From NCBI GenBank assembly GCA_001599755.1, contig BCHX01000002.1, positions 5,190,330 to 5,254,329 of the forward strand: a stretch of 64,000 bases of DNA, written 5' to 3'. The DNA comes from Gliomastix tumulicola (lineage: Eukaryota > Ascomycota > Sordariomycetes > Hypocreales > Bionectriaceae). Within the stretch, counting starts at the first letter, position 1. The number at the start of each line of letters is the position of its first letter. Made by a program: the position numbers and the translations under genes. The notes beneath the pieces were generated by a model, which did no database searches, was not told where the DNA came from, and saw nothing but the letters and a program-made list of their open reading frames with translations. Positions 50,391 to 60,819 of this stretch are shown piece by piece.

Positions 50391-52868
50391 TTAGTTCCAC
50401 CCGAGCGAGTTCTCCGTAGCCACAGGGGCCGAGATGTTGGCGCCACGAGCAGAGCTGCCTTGGCCGCTGTTCTGGCTGTCGCGGCCGCCGGAGGCACCGC
50501 CGTAGTTGGACATGTCCCGGCTCAGGAGAGCACCGCCCATGAGCGCCGGGCTGCCAGTACCGGTGTACTGCATCTCGGACGAGTAGTCACTGCCCTGGAG
50601 GGAGTTGGAGCGGCGGTGAGCCTGCCTCTTGCGCTTGTAGCGGCGGGCCAGGATGAACATGGCAGCACCGTACAGACCAGCGAGGCCGACGGCACCGACA
50701 GCAATACCGGCAACGGTGCCGGTCTGCTTGGAGGACGAGCCACTGTCGCTGCCGCCATCGAAAGCGTCGTTGTTATCACCACCGCCATTGTTGTTGCCGT
50801 TGCCGCCGCCGTTGTTGTTGCCACCATCCTCCTCGATGTTGCCAAAGATGTCGATCTCAGGGTTGATGACGGAGGTGAGCTCCTGGACAAGCTGGTTCGA
50901 CTGGACGTAGATCTCCGAGTTGGGAGCCCACAGCTGGACCTGGAGGGCGTCGATCAGGTTCTCGGGGTAGTACAGCTTGGCGATGGTGGTCACGTAACCC
51001 CACTTGTTGCGGGTGTCGAGAGGGACAAGCATCGTCACCTGGATGCGGTCGATGTCGAAGTTGCCAGCGTTGGCCAGACCCTCAGGCAGGTACTTGAAGA
51101 TCTGAGCAGCGGCGACAGTGTTCTTGGCCACGTGCTGGTAGTTCAGAGGGTAGAGGAAACCGATCTGAATGAGCACGGTGCCGTCGGGCTGGGGCTTGGC
51201 GGGGTCCTTGGGCAGAATCATGCTAGGAATATCCGTAGGGAGAGCCGAGGTAGTACCAGTAGGCATCGACGTAGGCGGGTTGTAGGTGAACGACGTGGGA
51301 TCCGCCACAATAGTCGTCGGGAAGCTGTCGCTGGGGTCGGAGAGCGTGGCAGTAGGCACAATGCTCGTCACAGGGGGCCTCACGCTCGTCTCGCTCTCGA
51401 TCACGCTGGTGGGGATGACAATGGTGATGGGAGTGGTCGGGATGACGCTCGACGGGGGCGTCACGGGCTGGCTGGGAGGAACAATCGTGGTCGGTCGCAC
51501 CGAGGACGGGGTAGCAATCGGGGTGGAAGCAGGAGCGGTAGGCTCATCGATGATGCTAGTCGTGTTGACACCATCCGTGGGCTCACCGAGAGTAGTCGAG
51601 CTCGAAGGCGGCGTGGGAATCGGAGTGGGAGGCAGGGTAGGCTCCGAGACGGTGTCCGACGTGGGAGGCGTAGGAGGAAGAGACGTGGGCGGCGTGGGAA
51701 CTGAAGTAGGAGGCTCCGTGTCGCTGGTTGTCACGTTTCCGTCATCCGGCAGACTGGTCGACGTCTCGCCAGGCGGGGGCGACGTGACAGTGTCAGTGGG
51801 CGGCGTCGTCACAGTGTCAGTGTTGGTGTTGGTATCCGTGTTAGTGCCAGTGGGCGGGACAGTATCGGTCGCAGTAGGCGGGACAGTGTCGGTCTCAGTA
51901 GGCGGAACAGTGTCGGTCTCAGTGGGAGGGACAGTGTCCGTGGTGGTAGGCTCGTCCACGCTCGAGGTCGTCGTCGTGTCGGGAGGGAGCAGGGTCAGCG
52001 AAGGCAGGATGTTGGTCCTGGTGGTAGACGTCTCGAGATCCTCCTCACTCGAAGCCGTCGAGGTCGGCTCAGAAGTGGCTGACGACGTCGAGTTGTTGGT
52101 CGGGTCGGGGTTGAGAATGGGGTCCAGGATGGGATCCAACAGACCTCCAGACGTGGTAGCGGGCTCAGTCGTCGATGCTGGCTCGGTGGTCGTCGCCGGA
52201 CGAGTGGTCGTGGCGACCGAGGTCTCCTCGTCAGCGGTGGTCGTGACGGGAACCGAGTTGGTGGTGCTCGTCTCATCAGCCGCAGAGCTGGTCTCATCAG
52301 CCGTAGTCGAGGTGCTGTTGCTCGAGGGATCCAGAATCGGGTCGAGAATCGGGTCGAGAAGACCGCCGCCAGTGGTCGTAGTGGCAGGAGCCGTCGTGGC
52401 CGCCTCGGTGGTGTCCGGGGCGGACGTGGTTCCCGCAGCGGTAGTGCTGTCGCCCTCATCAGCAGAGTCGGTGCTGGTACCAGTCGAGCTAGGCTCAGAG
52501 CTCGCTGTACTGGAATCCTCGTCCGAGGCAGTGCTGGTCACGCTAACGGTGCTAGAAGTCTCGTCACCACCGCCGAGAAGAGGATCGTCGCCGCCGATAA
52601 GACCGGGGATGACGATGCCAGTAGGGCCGATCAGGATACCCGAGCGGCTCGTCTCCGAAGCGGTCCCGTCGTCAGACGTCGGGTCGGGGTTCAGGATCTG
52701 GTCGATGAGTCCCCTAGTCGTCGTTGTCGTCTCGGCATCGGTGTTCGTCCCGTTTCCAAACTGGCGCTTGACGTTTCGAGGGTAGTAGATTCGAGGCCTG
52801 TTGGCTTCGGCCAAGGCCGTCGATGAGGCCAGGGCAAAGGCCGCAGCCACAGCCAATGTCGTCCGCAT
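50391..52868 (-). CDS. Msb2-like transmembrane signalling mucin
   Basis: Cell-surface sensor upstream of the Cdc42 / filamentous-growth MAPK pathway in fungi. A single exon of 825 residues with a signal peptide (1-21). Residues about 40-555 form a Ser/Thr/Pro-rich mucin region expected to be heavily O-glycosylated. It contains a TDTVPPTE/PPTETDTV tandem stretch and three copies of a (G)LLDPILDPILDP-type block. The conserved extracellular domain of fungal Msb2 follows (about 562-680): VLIQIGFLYPLNYQHVAK, AAQIFKYLPEGLANAG, NKWGYVTTIAKLYYPE. An acidic Asn/Gly linker precedes one membrane helix (about 717-741, VAGIAVGAVGLAGLYGAAMF), then an 84-residue cytoplasmic tail starting RRYKRKRQAHRR. The order mucin, membrane-proximal domain, helix, short basic tail is that of Msb2, and the extracellular domain is the decisive evidence. 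The long upstream region may carry complex regulation. Confidence 0.88.
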   Translation of the reverse strand: MRTTLAVAAAFALASSTALAEANRPRIYYPRNVKRQFGNGTNTDAETTTTTRGLIDQILNPDPTSDDGTASETSRSGILIGPTGIVIPGLIGGDDPLLGGGDETSSTVSVTSTASDEDSSTASSEPSSTGTSTDSADEGDSTTAAGTTSAPDTTEAATTAPATTTTGGGLLDPILDPILDPSSNSTSTTADETSSAADETSTTNSVPVTTTADEETSVATTTRPATTTEPASTTEPATTSGGLLDPILDPILNPDPTNNSTSSATSEPTSTASSEEDLETSTTRTNILPSLTLLPPDTTTTSSVDEPTTTDTVPPTETDTVPPTETDTVPPTATDTVPPTGTNTDTNTNTDTVTTPPTDTVTSPPPGETSTSLPDDGNVTTSDTEPPTSVPTPPTSLPPTPPTSDTVSEPTLPPTPIPTPPSSSTTLGEPTDGVNTTSIIDEPTAPASTPIATPSSVRPTTIVPPSQPVTPPSSVIPTTPITIVIPTSVIESETSVRPPVTSIVPTATLSDPSDSFPTTIVADPTSFTYNPPTSMPTGTTSALPTDIPSMILPKDPAKPQPDGTVLIQIGFLYPLNYQHVAKNTVAAAQIFKYLPEGLANAGNFDIDRIQVTMLVPLDTRNKWGYVTTIAKLYYPENLIDALQVQLWAPNSEIYVQSNQLVQELTSVINPEIDIFGNIEEDGGNNNGGGNGNNNGGGDNNDAFDGGSDSGSSSKQTGTVAGIAVGAVGLAGLYGAAMFILARRYKRKRQAHRRSNSLQGSDYSSEMQYTGTGSPALMGGALLSRDMSNYGGASGGRDSQNSGQGSSARGANISAPVATENSLGWN

Positions 52869-55800
52869 CCTCGCTTGTGTTGTAAGTGTAAAGTTGTGTA
52901 CAGCAAATGATTGTGAGTGCTATCTATCGTCGTAGATGGCAGGAGTAGTAAGTGAGTGCTGGCGCAACGTTAGTCAGTGACGCACATCGCCGGATCGTCG
53001 TTTCTAGTCGCCGCTCACTTGTTTCAAATTGTTATAACGAGTGTAGATGTCCAAAAGACATGTAACGAGCGCAAAAATCTGCGAAACAGAAACACTGGTC
53101 AGCTCTGAACAACGGAGCCGGGCGATTCATTCCCCTTTCTCTCTCTATCCTCCAATCGCGAACAAAGCAGCAGGCTTTTCCTCCCCCCGGGGCGTGTGAC
53201 CCAACTCACAGTTATGTGATCAAAATCTACTGTATGTACGTGTCGATAAAAATGAGTGACTTGACGTAAAAATCGTCAACAAAAAGATTGGGCAACCACG
53301 CTGGGCGTATCGTCAGGACGTTCCGATCGGGAGGTTGAGTGGTCGACGTGATCTTCGTTTCCAAGGTCGGACAAACGAGGGTTCTCAGCAGGGCATCGAT
53401 ACGGACTCAATGCTCCCCAAGACCCAGCAGAGTGCCGGACATCAACGTCGTCAAGTCTCGAGAAAGGGGTTGCACGCGCACGCGAGATGGGCGCTTGTCG
53501 AGAAAGATTTGGTCGCCTGGAGCCGGGTGAGGAATGCGTGGGAAGGCGGAGAGGGAGGGAGAAAAGGGCAAAAGAGAGGAGGAGGAGAAAGGGAGCGGAC
53601 GGGACCTGCAGTGCGCAGCAGCAGCAAGGCCAGCCAAGGCGAGGAGGGTGCAGGGGTGGGAAGAACAGAACAGCAGAAGGACGTGGTCGCCACAGGCCAG
53701 GCGTAACGAAACGGATTGGGTACCTGCGTGGCACACACCAAAAGCAGGCTAGCAGCCCACAAAAACACGCGGGAGCACAGATTACTGAGAAGGAACGAAC
53801 GGCAGTGGACTGCCAAAAGGGAGCGTAGTGAGGCAAAGGCAGGTGCAAGGAAGGCGAACGCAGGGAAGGTGCGGTGCAGAAAGAGGGCAGAGAGGGCCAG
53901 CACGCCAGGAACGACACACCCACCCACAGGGAAGCAAGGAAGGAGCAAGGAATGCAGCGGGCAAGGGGCAAGGAGGGCAGAAGGACCGGGGAGGGGGGGT
54001 CACAGGCTGCACAGCATTGGTCGATTGTCTCAATAAGTGGGCAGGGCGGGCAAGGGGCGTGTCAGGGATATCCTCGTAGCGTTCCTATTTAGAGCACCAA
54101 ATTCGCACTGATGCGCCTAGCGTGCGCTGGTACAGTGCAACCATGTGAGGCCTCGGAGGCTGCGTGGGCAATAGCAGGCGTCTGCTAAATGACTCTTGTT
54201 TGCCATTGTCATGCACTGTGAATGGGGTTCAATTCGGCGGCATCTTGCGTGTTCAATCGCATCTGGGTAGGGTGTGTGTGGGTGGCATGGTCATCACCAC
54301 CATCTGGAATGGTCGATCCATCTGTAACGGACTGGTCTGGAAGCTGCCTCTTCATTGTCTCAACCTCAGGGAGGAGGGCGCACTAGCGATTGGCAACGGC
54401 CGGTGCGTTGGGTGGCAGCAGACGTGCGTGATGTGATCGGCATAGCGAGGTACCTGCGAGACAGCAGAGGAATGCGCTTGACCCCGCGTCCCGCCCTATC
54501 GCGCTGGTCGCACAGCCACCTCCGGGCGCTCGAAACAATGAAGCCCGCGTCGGGTGACTGACCACGTGTAAACATTTGCATTCCAGCACTGTCCAAAGGC
54601 CTCCGGCCCTGAATTGGCACATTGGCACCACCGGCGCCGGTGCTTCACCAACTTCATTTCCCCCGAAAGGTCCTCAGCGCCTGGCAGTCCGTAATAATAC
54701 GAGTAATCACACTTCATCCACCAACTACTCTTCCCTGAGACAAGGACCAGCGGTGCGCGGGTGGGGATTCAGGCAGGGGATCCGATGAATTAGCGGGTCC
54801 TGATTGGCCCACCGCTTAGGTTGTTTCCAGTAAACCTGCAGAAGTCGCAGTAACCTTGCAGGCAGGCGCGACCCACTGAAAGGAAATTGCCTGCGCAAGA
54901 TTTCTGCGTTTGCTCGTCACCTCGATCCACCGCGACTCGTAGAAATTCAGGATCGAGGAGCTGGATCACTTTGGCCACTGGAGGATTGCCTCTCGTCATT
55001 GTCGATGCTTCAGAGTCTTCCAACGTCGAAGAGACGGCGGCCTCGTTCTTGTGCTCGCCGTGTCACAGCACGTCAAACAAGCATATCCCGCGTACGAGGA
55101 GGCTGGTCGCCCTGCCCCCGTGACACAGCGTCGCTCCAAGAGCCAGACAAAGCCAGCGCACCTCGTCTTGTCCGACCACGCGCGCACCGTATTCCTGTAG
55201 TACACCTCATCCCTTCTCCCGTAATACGGCCTCCACCAGCCGAGCTATTACTCTTTGTCAGTCGGTTTCGTTTTGGGCCAGCGATCGTGGACTCTGTTGG
55301 TTCGAGAACTCCCGGGCTCGCCTGATGGACTCATCTCGACGCCAATAAAGGCCGTCAGCGCTTGGCAAGGGCTGACCTGGTAGGGCTGCGGCGTGCTGGC
55401 TCTTTGGTGGCCGTGGGAAATGAGCGTGTCTGAGAAAACAGCAAACACATCAACCCATCCATCCACGTGGAGCCCGGCCTGGCCCTGGCCCTTGCTGGCC
55501 ACCGTCCGCCGTTCGTGTTTGGCTGACCGGTGGCCGTAAGCCTGACCGCAAGTACCGCGTAAGGTAGGGGAAAAGGGGTCGCCCGAAGTCCCGGGTGAGA
55601 TTGGCCGTCGATCCAACGACCGACGTTCATCACACCACCACCACGTTGATCCGATCACATCATGTATGTCTCAGCGACATTCCAACACACGGCGGAGAGT
55701 GTTGACTCTCACGTGCGCGTGGGATGGCTGTCACTTGGAATGGGAGAGAGGCGGGGGAGAATAGAATGTCTCTGCTGCGTGCTCTACGCGTGCAGCTCGT

Positions 55801-56116
55801 CACGCCCCCCCGTGTTGGAACTCAACGCGATGCGGTTCAGGTCAGCCAAGGAATGTCCGACTCGACGTCCAAGTTTCAGGTTGACCTCATTGAACATGGT
55901 GACGTGTGACGGCTGTCTGTGACAGCTCTGCATGCCTATGTAGACACAGCCACGTTGCTTTAGGAAGGCGATGGGCTGCGCAGCCGAGAACGTTGACATT
56001 GTGTAACGAGCCTTTGTGATTGTTTGAATTGTTGAATGAAAGATCCGTCCGTCTATTGTTGAACATCCAGCCTCCCAGAAGCCCTTCTCAATCCAAGTCA
56101 GCCCATTATTACTCCC
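52869..56116. other. Long gene-free region upstream of the mucin gene
   Basis: 3.2 kb. Several long open stretches (for example 53276-53971 minus) are low-complexity and overlap on both strands, and none has a recognisable fold or splice pattern. It probably contains the extended promoter and leader of the mucin gene. No RNA genes recognised. Confidence 0.5.
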
Positions 56117-57455
56117 TCACTTCTTCACCTCGTACATATTGGCCTGCCCAACCTCCTCCACCTTCCCGCCACTCCGCCTCCCCTCCTCAAACACCCGCTC
56201 AAACACCCTCTCCAGCCGCGGCAGCACCTCGTCCGCCCTCTGCGCAACCTGATAGTGAACCACCACCCGCCCGCCCAGCAGCGCCAGGCCCTCCTCCCTC
56301 CCAAACTCGACGAACCGCGCCGCGCTGCACCCGACGGCCTCCAAGTCCACCCAGACCATGTTGGTGTGCACGGGGTGCAGCAGCTTCCCTCCTCTGCCCG
56401 TCCACAGCGCCTCGACCTGCTTCGCGAGCGCGTGCGTCCGCGCCAGCCAGCCGTCGCTGCCGTCCTGCTGGACGCCAAAGGTCTCCGTCACGGCCACCTT
56501 GGCCGCCGCCGTGAGCAGGCCGGGCTGCCGCGTGCCGCCGCCGATGGCTTTACGCGTCCAGCGGGCGTGCCGGAGCGTCGCCGCCGTGCCGACGAGCACG
56601 CTGCCGACGGGGGCGCCGAGGCCCTTGGAGAAGCACATGGTCACCGTGTCGAACTCGGCGCAGAAATCGCGGAGCGTCCCCGCGCCCGCGGCCACGGCCT
56701 CCCACAGGCGTGCGCCGTCGCAGTGCAGGTGAATCCCGTGCGCGCGGGCAAACGCCGCGATGCGCCGCAGCTCGTCCAGCGGGAGGATCATGCCGTTGAG
56801 CGTGTTCTCCAGGCTGATCACCTTGGTCGGGCACGAGTGGATGTCGGTGCTGAGGACCACGTTGGCCTGGACGTCCTCGAGCGTGAGGTGCACGCCGTTG
56901 GCCGGCACGACCGTCTTGACGAGGGCGCCCGTCAGCGTGGCCACGCCGCCAGCCTCGTACTGCACAATGTGCGAGCGGTGGTCGCACAGCACGCCGTGCG
57001 GCGGCTGGGTAAGTAGGGCGCGGAGGGCGAGCTGGTTGCCCATCGTCCCCGAGAGCACGAACAGCCCGGCTTCCTTGCCTGTGATGGACGCACAGTACGC
57101 CTCGAGGTCGCGCGTCGAGTCGTCCTCCTGCATGACATCGTCGCGCAGGGTGCAGGACTGGATGGCCGCGAGCATAGACGCCGTGGGCGTCGTCATGGTG
57201 TCGCCTTACACATATCTGTCAGTCGAGTGAGCCTCGTAGCGTGATGACGGGGTGCGTACTTCGTAGGTCGAAGGACCCGGGGCCCTTCTCGCCGATCCAG
57301 GCGTTGTGCGTGCCCGTGGAAGCCATTGTGTGCGTAGTGGTCGACAGGAGCCTCGTAGAGCCGACGAAGGTGAGCCTAGTCTGGACGTATCGCGAGCTGC
57401 TCGGCAAGACTGATCGACAGACAGATCTAGACGGGAGCAGCGCGGGACGGAGCAT
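56117..57455 (-). CDS. L-threonine aldolase (low-specificity type) with mitochondrial leader
   Basis: PLP enzyme splitting threonine/allo-threonine into glycine and acetaldehyde. Two exons (57455-57260 and 57204-56117; 55-bp intron ending GTGTAAG) give 427 residues. The splice recreates the family start motif FDLRSDTMTTPT. Further landmarks: DDVMQEDDSTRDLE, FVLSGTMGNQLALRALL, HCDGARLWEA (Asp contacting the PLP ring) and FSKGLGAPVGSVLVG with the Schiff-base Lys. From ATG 57455 the protein begins with a 43-residue Arg/Ser/Leu-rich, acid-free leader (LRPALLPSRSVCRS and following) that looks like a mitochondrial presequence. A second in-frame ATG at 57326 would give the cytosolic form directly before the catalytic core. 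Dual targeting by alternative starts is plausible but inferred. Confidence 0.92.
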
Positions 57456-60005
57456 TGCGCAATTGTATCTGTATCCTCCAATTGGCCCCTCGTCTCCGGC
57501 ATTTATATCTTTTTTTCGGACGTCGTTGACTAACCCGGCCACCGGTATCGCACGGACGGCACTCGAGAGCGGAGGAGACACGCCCTTCGGGTCCCTCTTC
57601 GTGCTGCTTGCTGGATGGATGTTAATTAGCGGTAGTCTGGCGCCCTGCAGATCCGTCGCCGTGCTTCTCTCGTCCTTCTAAACCGCCGCCAGCCGTTGAA
57701 TTCCATCGTGGCCGGAGCCGGACCTCGAAGCTACCCTATACACAGGATGGAAGTGGCAAGCGAGTGGCATGCCTCGGTGATGCATCTTCCCCGTGAGCCA
57801 TCTGGGTATGGATTCTGCACGGTCGATAAGAGACAAAGAATATTAGTTCCCTACGCTTTAAGAACTCGGGCTTAGGTTTTCACACGTGCGAGAATATCGT
57901 GGTCCGGGAGGTGGACTAACTTGATAGAGCCGTCAATAACGAGCCGCCACAATCACCACCTGTTCGTCCCATCTACATGACAGCTAACCGCCCCTAACGT
58001 CTTCCAGGATCTCGCTAAACCGGCCGAACATTCAAGATAGACCGTCGTTTCGGGATCTTACGCCTTCCCATCCCATCCTAGGGCCTCCCACGATACTTAT
58101 CTTCCTCTGTCTCGTAGTCATCTTGTTCAGCTTCCCGGCGGCTGTATCTAACTCACGTAGATCGAGAAAAGGGAAATCGACTCCAGCCGCGAGCGATATC
58201 CTGCAGAATCTCGCCATTATTCCTACGAGATCCAAAACCAAACCAGCATCCCATGCGCGATGCGCTGGCAAGCCATCCTGCCGCCAGGGAAAGGATGGAA
58301 CCGCCTTCCCCTCCCCCTCTTCGTTCGATACCCCCGCTCTGTGTTTGCTGGGATACCAACCTACCTGCAGTTCACAGGGAAGGCTGGATACTACTTACTT
58401 ATTCATCAAAGCTGAAACAGACCAAGATGTGTAGAAGAACACGATACACTTGTCACGAGCCTCCTGAATAGCCCTTTCGTAGTCAGATGCCCACCGCCCA
58501 GTCTTACTCGCCTCACACGACAGTCAGGCCAGCACATCAACCCAGTTCACATGCTCGCACCACTCATACACTCCCCCCCCCAAGACAGAGCAGGGGCCGC
58601 AGCCCGCCAGTTCATGTACCTATTACCTTAGCTAGTACCTACTACCTACTATCAAACCCCTCCATAGAGGGAAAAAAAAACCAAAAAACCTGACCTGCGC
58701 AAGACCAGCATGGATCAGGCGGCGTTGCGCCAGCTCATACGCGCAGGGAAGCGTCCTTTGCCAACGCATCAATCATCCACCCGGCCAGAAAAAATTGTGG
58801 TCCGTGTGCCGCTGCCGCTGCCGCCGCCAAAAGAGCCCAGCGCCAGCACCCAAGGGGCCAGCAAAGCACCAAAAAGCGCCAGCGAAGCAGGACGTTTAAC
58901 GTAGACGATGGACTCATAAACCTGTGAATCCGTCCACTCTTCTTTTTCTCCTTCTTTAGCTATCCCTCTTTCCGCTGCGAGGGCGGACGCATTCGCCGAC
59001 GACGACGGGAAGGCCCCTCGATACCAACTATCAGCTGCCCCTCCTCCTCCTCAATCGCAGGCCCTGGGCAGTTCACCAACATGGATGATCCGTGGATCCC
59101 TACGACGGCGACTTTCTCAGGGCACCAACAGCTACCTACGTTTGGAGGGAAACACATTCACGATGCACACAGTACAAGACACGTTCCAAGAATCATAAGT
59201 CGTCAATCATTACCGCCTATCTGGCCCCAGCTGGGTGATTAAATCCTGTCGAGTACACGAGTCGAGACGACACGAACCTTGCGATTCCGTCCCGCTCGCC
59301 ACCACTTCACGTCTTAAATCATCGACTCGATCCGAGCCGAGCCCGCGAGAGCCAGGGCGACTGTATCCAAATCCGGCAGAACGAACGACAGAAAAAACGC
59401 GACCGCCGACTGCGAGTCCGCCCTGTACAAGAGTCGCCGTACAGGGCAGATGCTCAGAGAGAAGACATACCAGTCGACAGCCACGCTTCCTGCAGCCGCC
59501 GCCGCCGGGGGCCTGCGTGTGCGTGCGATGGAGCCTGCCGTCTTTCTGCGCCTCTGCCATATCCTTTGAGATCCCAGCAGGCACCTTGGTCATGATCAGG
59601 CCCTATTCCGTCCCGTCGTGAGAAAAACTCCACCGACTCCGAAACTAATGCTCGATGGTGCTGCGTGCTGTGTGCTGCCAAGTGCCAACATGATGAAGGG
59701 GAAGGGGTGGGGGGAAAAAGAAAACAGACAAGGAAAGACAAAAGGAAAGGAAAGGAAAGGAAAGAAAAAAGCAACGAGAACAAACAAAGCGAGACAAACG
59801 AGAAACGAAACAAATCAACCACTCGAAACAAGTCCGTCTGGTCGCCGCCGAGTCTTTGCCAGTGGGGCTATACCGCCTCTGCGGTCTCTTAGTTCCTTTA
59901 CGCTTCGCGAGAAGCCACGCCGTTGTTTCGACAATCTGCATCCGACATTCCGACTCTTCGTTTTGCTCGACGGACAACCCTAGGTACTCTGCCTTGAGAG
60001 ACCAC
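57456..60005. other. Gene-free region between the aldolase promoter and the Arl8 3' end
   Basis: 2.5 kb with no supported gene. Contains a (GGAAA)n microsatellite near 59742-59765 and TACCTA-type motifs near 58616-58650. Short open stretches lack protein character. Confidence 0.5.
59742..59765 (+). repeat. Pentanucleotide microsatellite (AAAGG)n
   Basis: About five copies of AAAGG/GGAAA in a purine-rich stretch (59700-59780). Probably variable in length. Confidence 0.75.
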
Positions 60006-60819
60006 TTAGCGAGTGGCATACTTCATGAGGAAGTTGACTACGGCGTCGAGGTTGGTCTCCTCCTTGGCCGAGATGCCATAGCAGCAGACCTCGCGGCCCT
60101 GGACGGACTTGAGGTCAAGTTCCTCGATCAGCTCGTCTACAGTCAGCTTCTCCTCGAGGTCTGACTTGTTGCCCAGGACGAGGAGAGGAATCTCGAGCAG
60201 CACCTCGCTGTTCATGAGCGAGTGGAGCTCCTCCTTGGCCTGGGGGATGACCGCCGTGTCTGCAACGTCGACGATGAAGACAATGGCGTTGACATCACGG
60301 CAGTACCTCTCCCACATGGGGCGGAAGCGCGGCTGGCCACCGATGTCCCAGCACTTGAGTGTAACATGACCGCGTTGCACGCGCTTCATGTTGAAACCCA
60401 CGGTTGGGATCGAGCTACACAAGATCTGGTGTCAGCTGTGCCGTTTCACTGATTCGCACACGCCGGGGCAGTTTAGGCTGCCTCTCGGCCGTGATGACTT
60501 ACTCGAGCGTGAACTCTCCTCCCTGTGGTTTCACCCACGGTTAGCCAGCCGAATACGACAGCGAATGGAGGACAGGGGCAGAACCTACTGCGAGGACCCG
60601 AAGCAGCGATGTCTTGCCGGCATTCTGCAGGCCGACCATGGTGACCTCCATCTCGAGGGCCCTAAAACGTTCGGCGTTAGTACATTTGCAATGAAGGGAG
60701 CAGACCTGCAGCATCGCCGAGATGGCCACGCCTCCGTGTCGATGATCTCGACGACCGTGGATGACTCACCAGAAGGTGCGCATCAACCAGTCATAGACCT
60801 TGCGAAAGAGTCCTGCCAT
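60006..60819 (-). CDS. arl8: Arf-like GTPase Arl8
   Basis: Small GTPase controlling lysosome/vacuole positioning and traffic. Four exons (60819-60770, 60661-60589, 60522-60503 and 60414-60006) give 183 residues, the usual Arl8 length. The N-terminus AGLFRKVYDWLMRTFW is the amphipathic helix that anchors Arl8; there is no N-myristoylation Gly2 (residue 2 is Ala), as expected for this family. G motifs: P-loop GLQNAGKTSLL, switch I SIPTVGFNMKRV, WDIGGQPRFRPMWERYCR in switch II, NKSD and the SAK box (GISAKEE). CCYGISAKEETNLD is closest to Arl8 rather than Arf1. Exon 3 is a 20-nt microexon encoding GGEFTL; leaving it out would break the frame. Highly conserved housekeeping gene. Confidence 0.93.

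Noticed and set aside
51286..52785. 499-codon frame antisense to the mucin gene
   Set aside because: Composed of Val/Gly/Ser runs complementary to Thr/Ser/Pro repeats; no independent features.
53276..53971. 231-codon minus-strand frame upstream of the mucin
   Set aside because: Low-complexity Pro/Ser/Leu/Cys composition, overlapped by open frames on both strands, with no signal or domain; a translated shadow of simple sequence.
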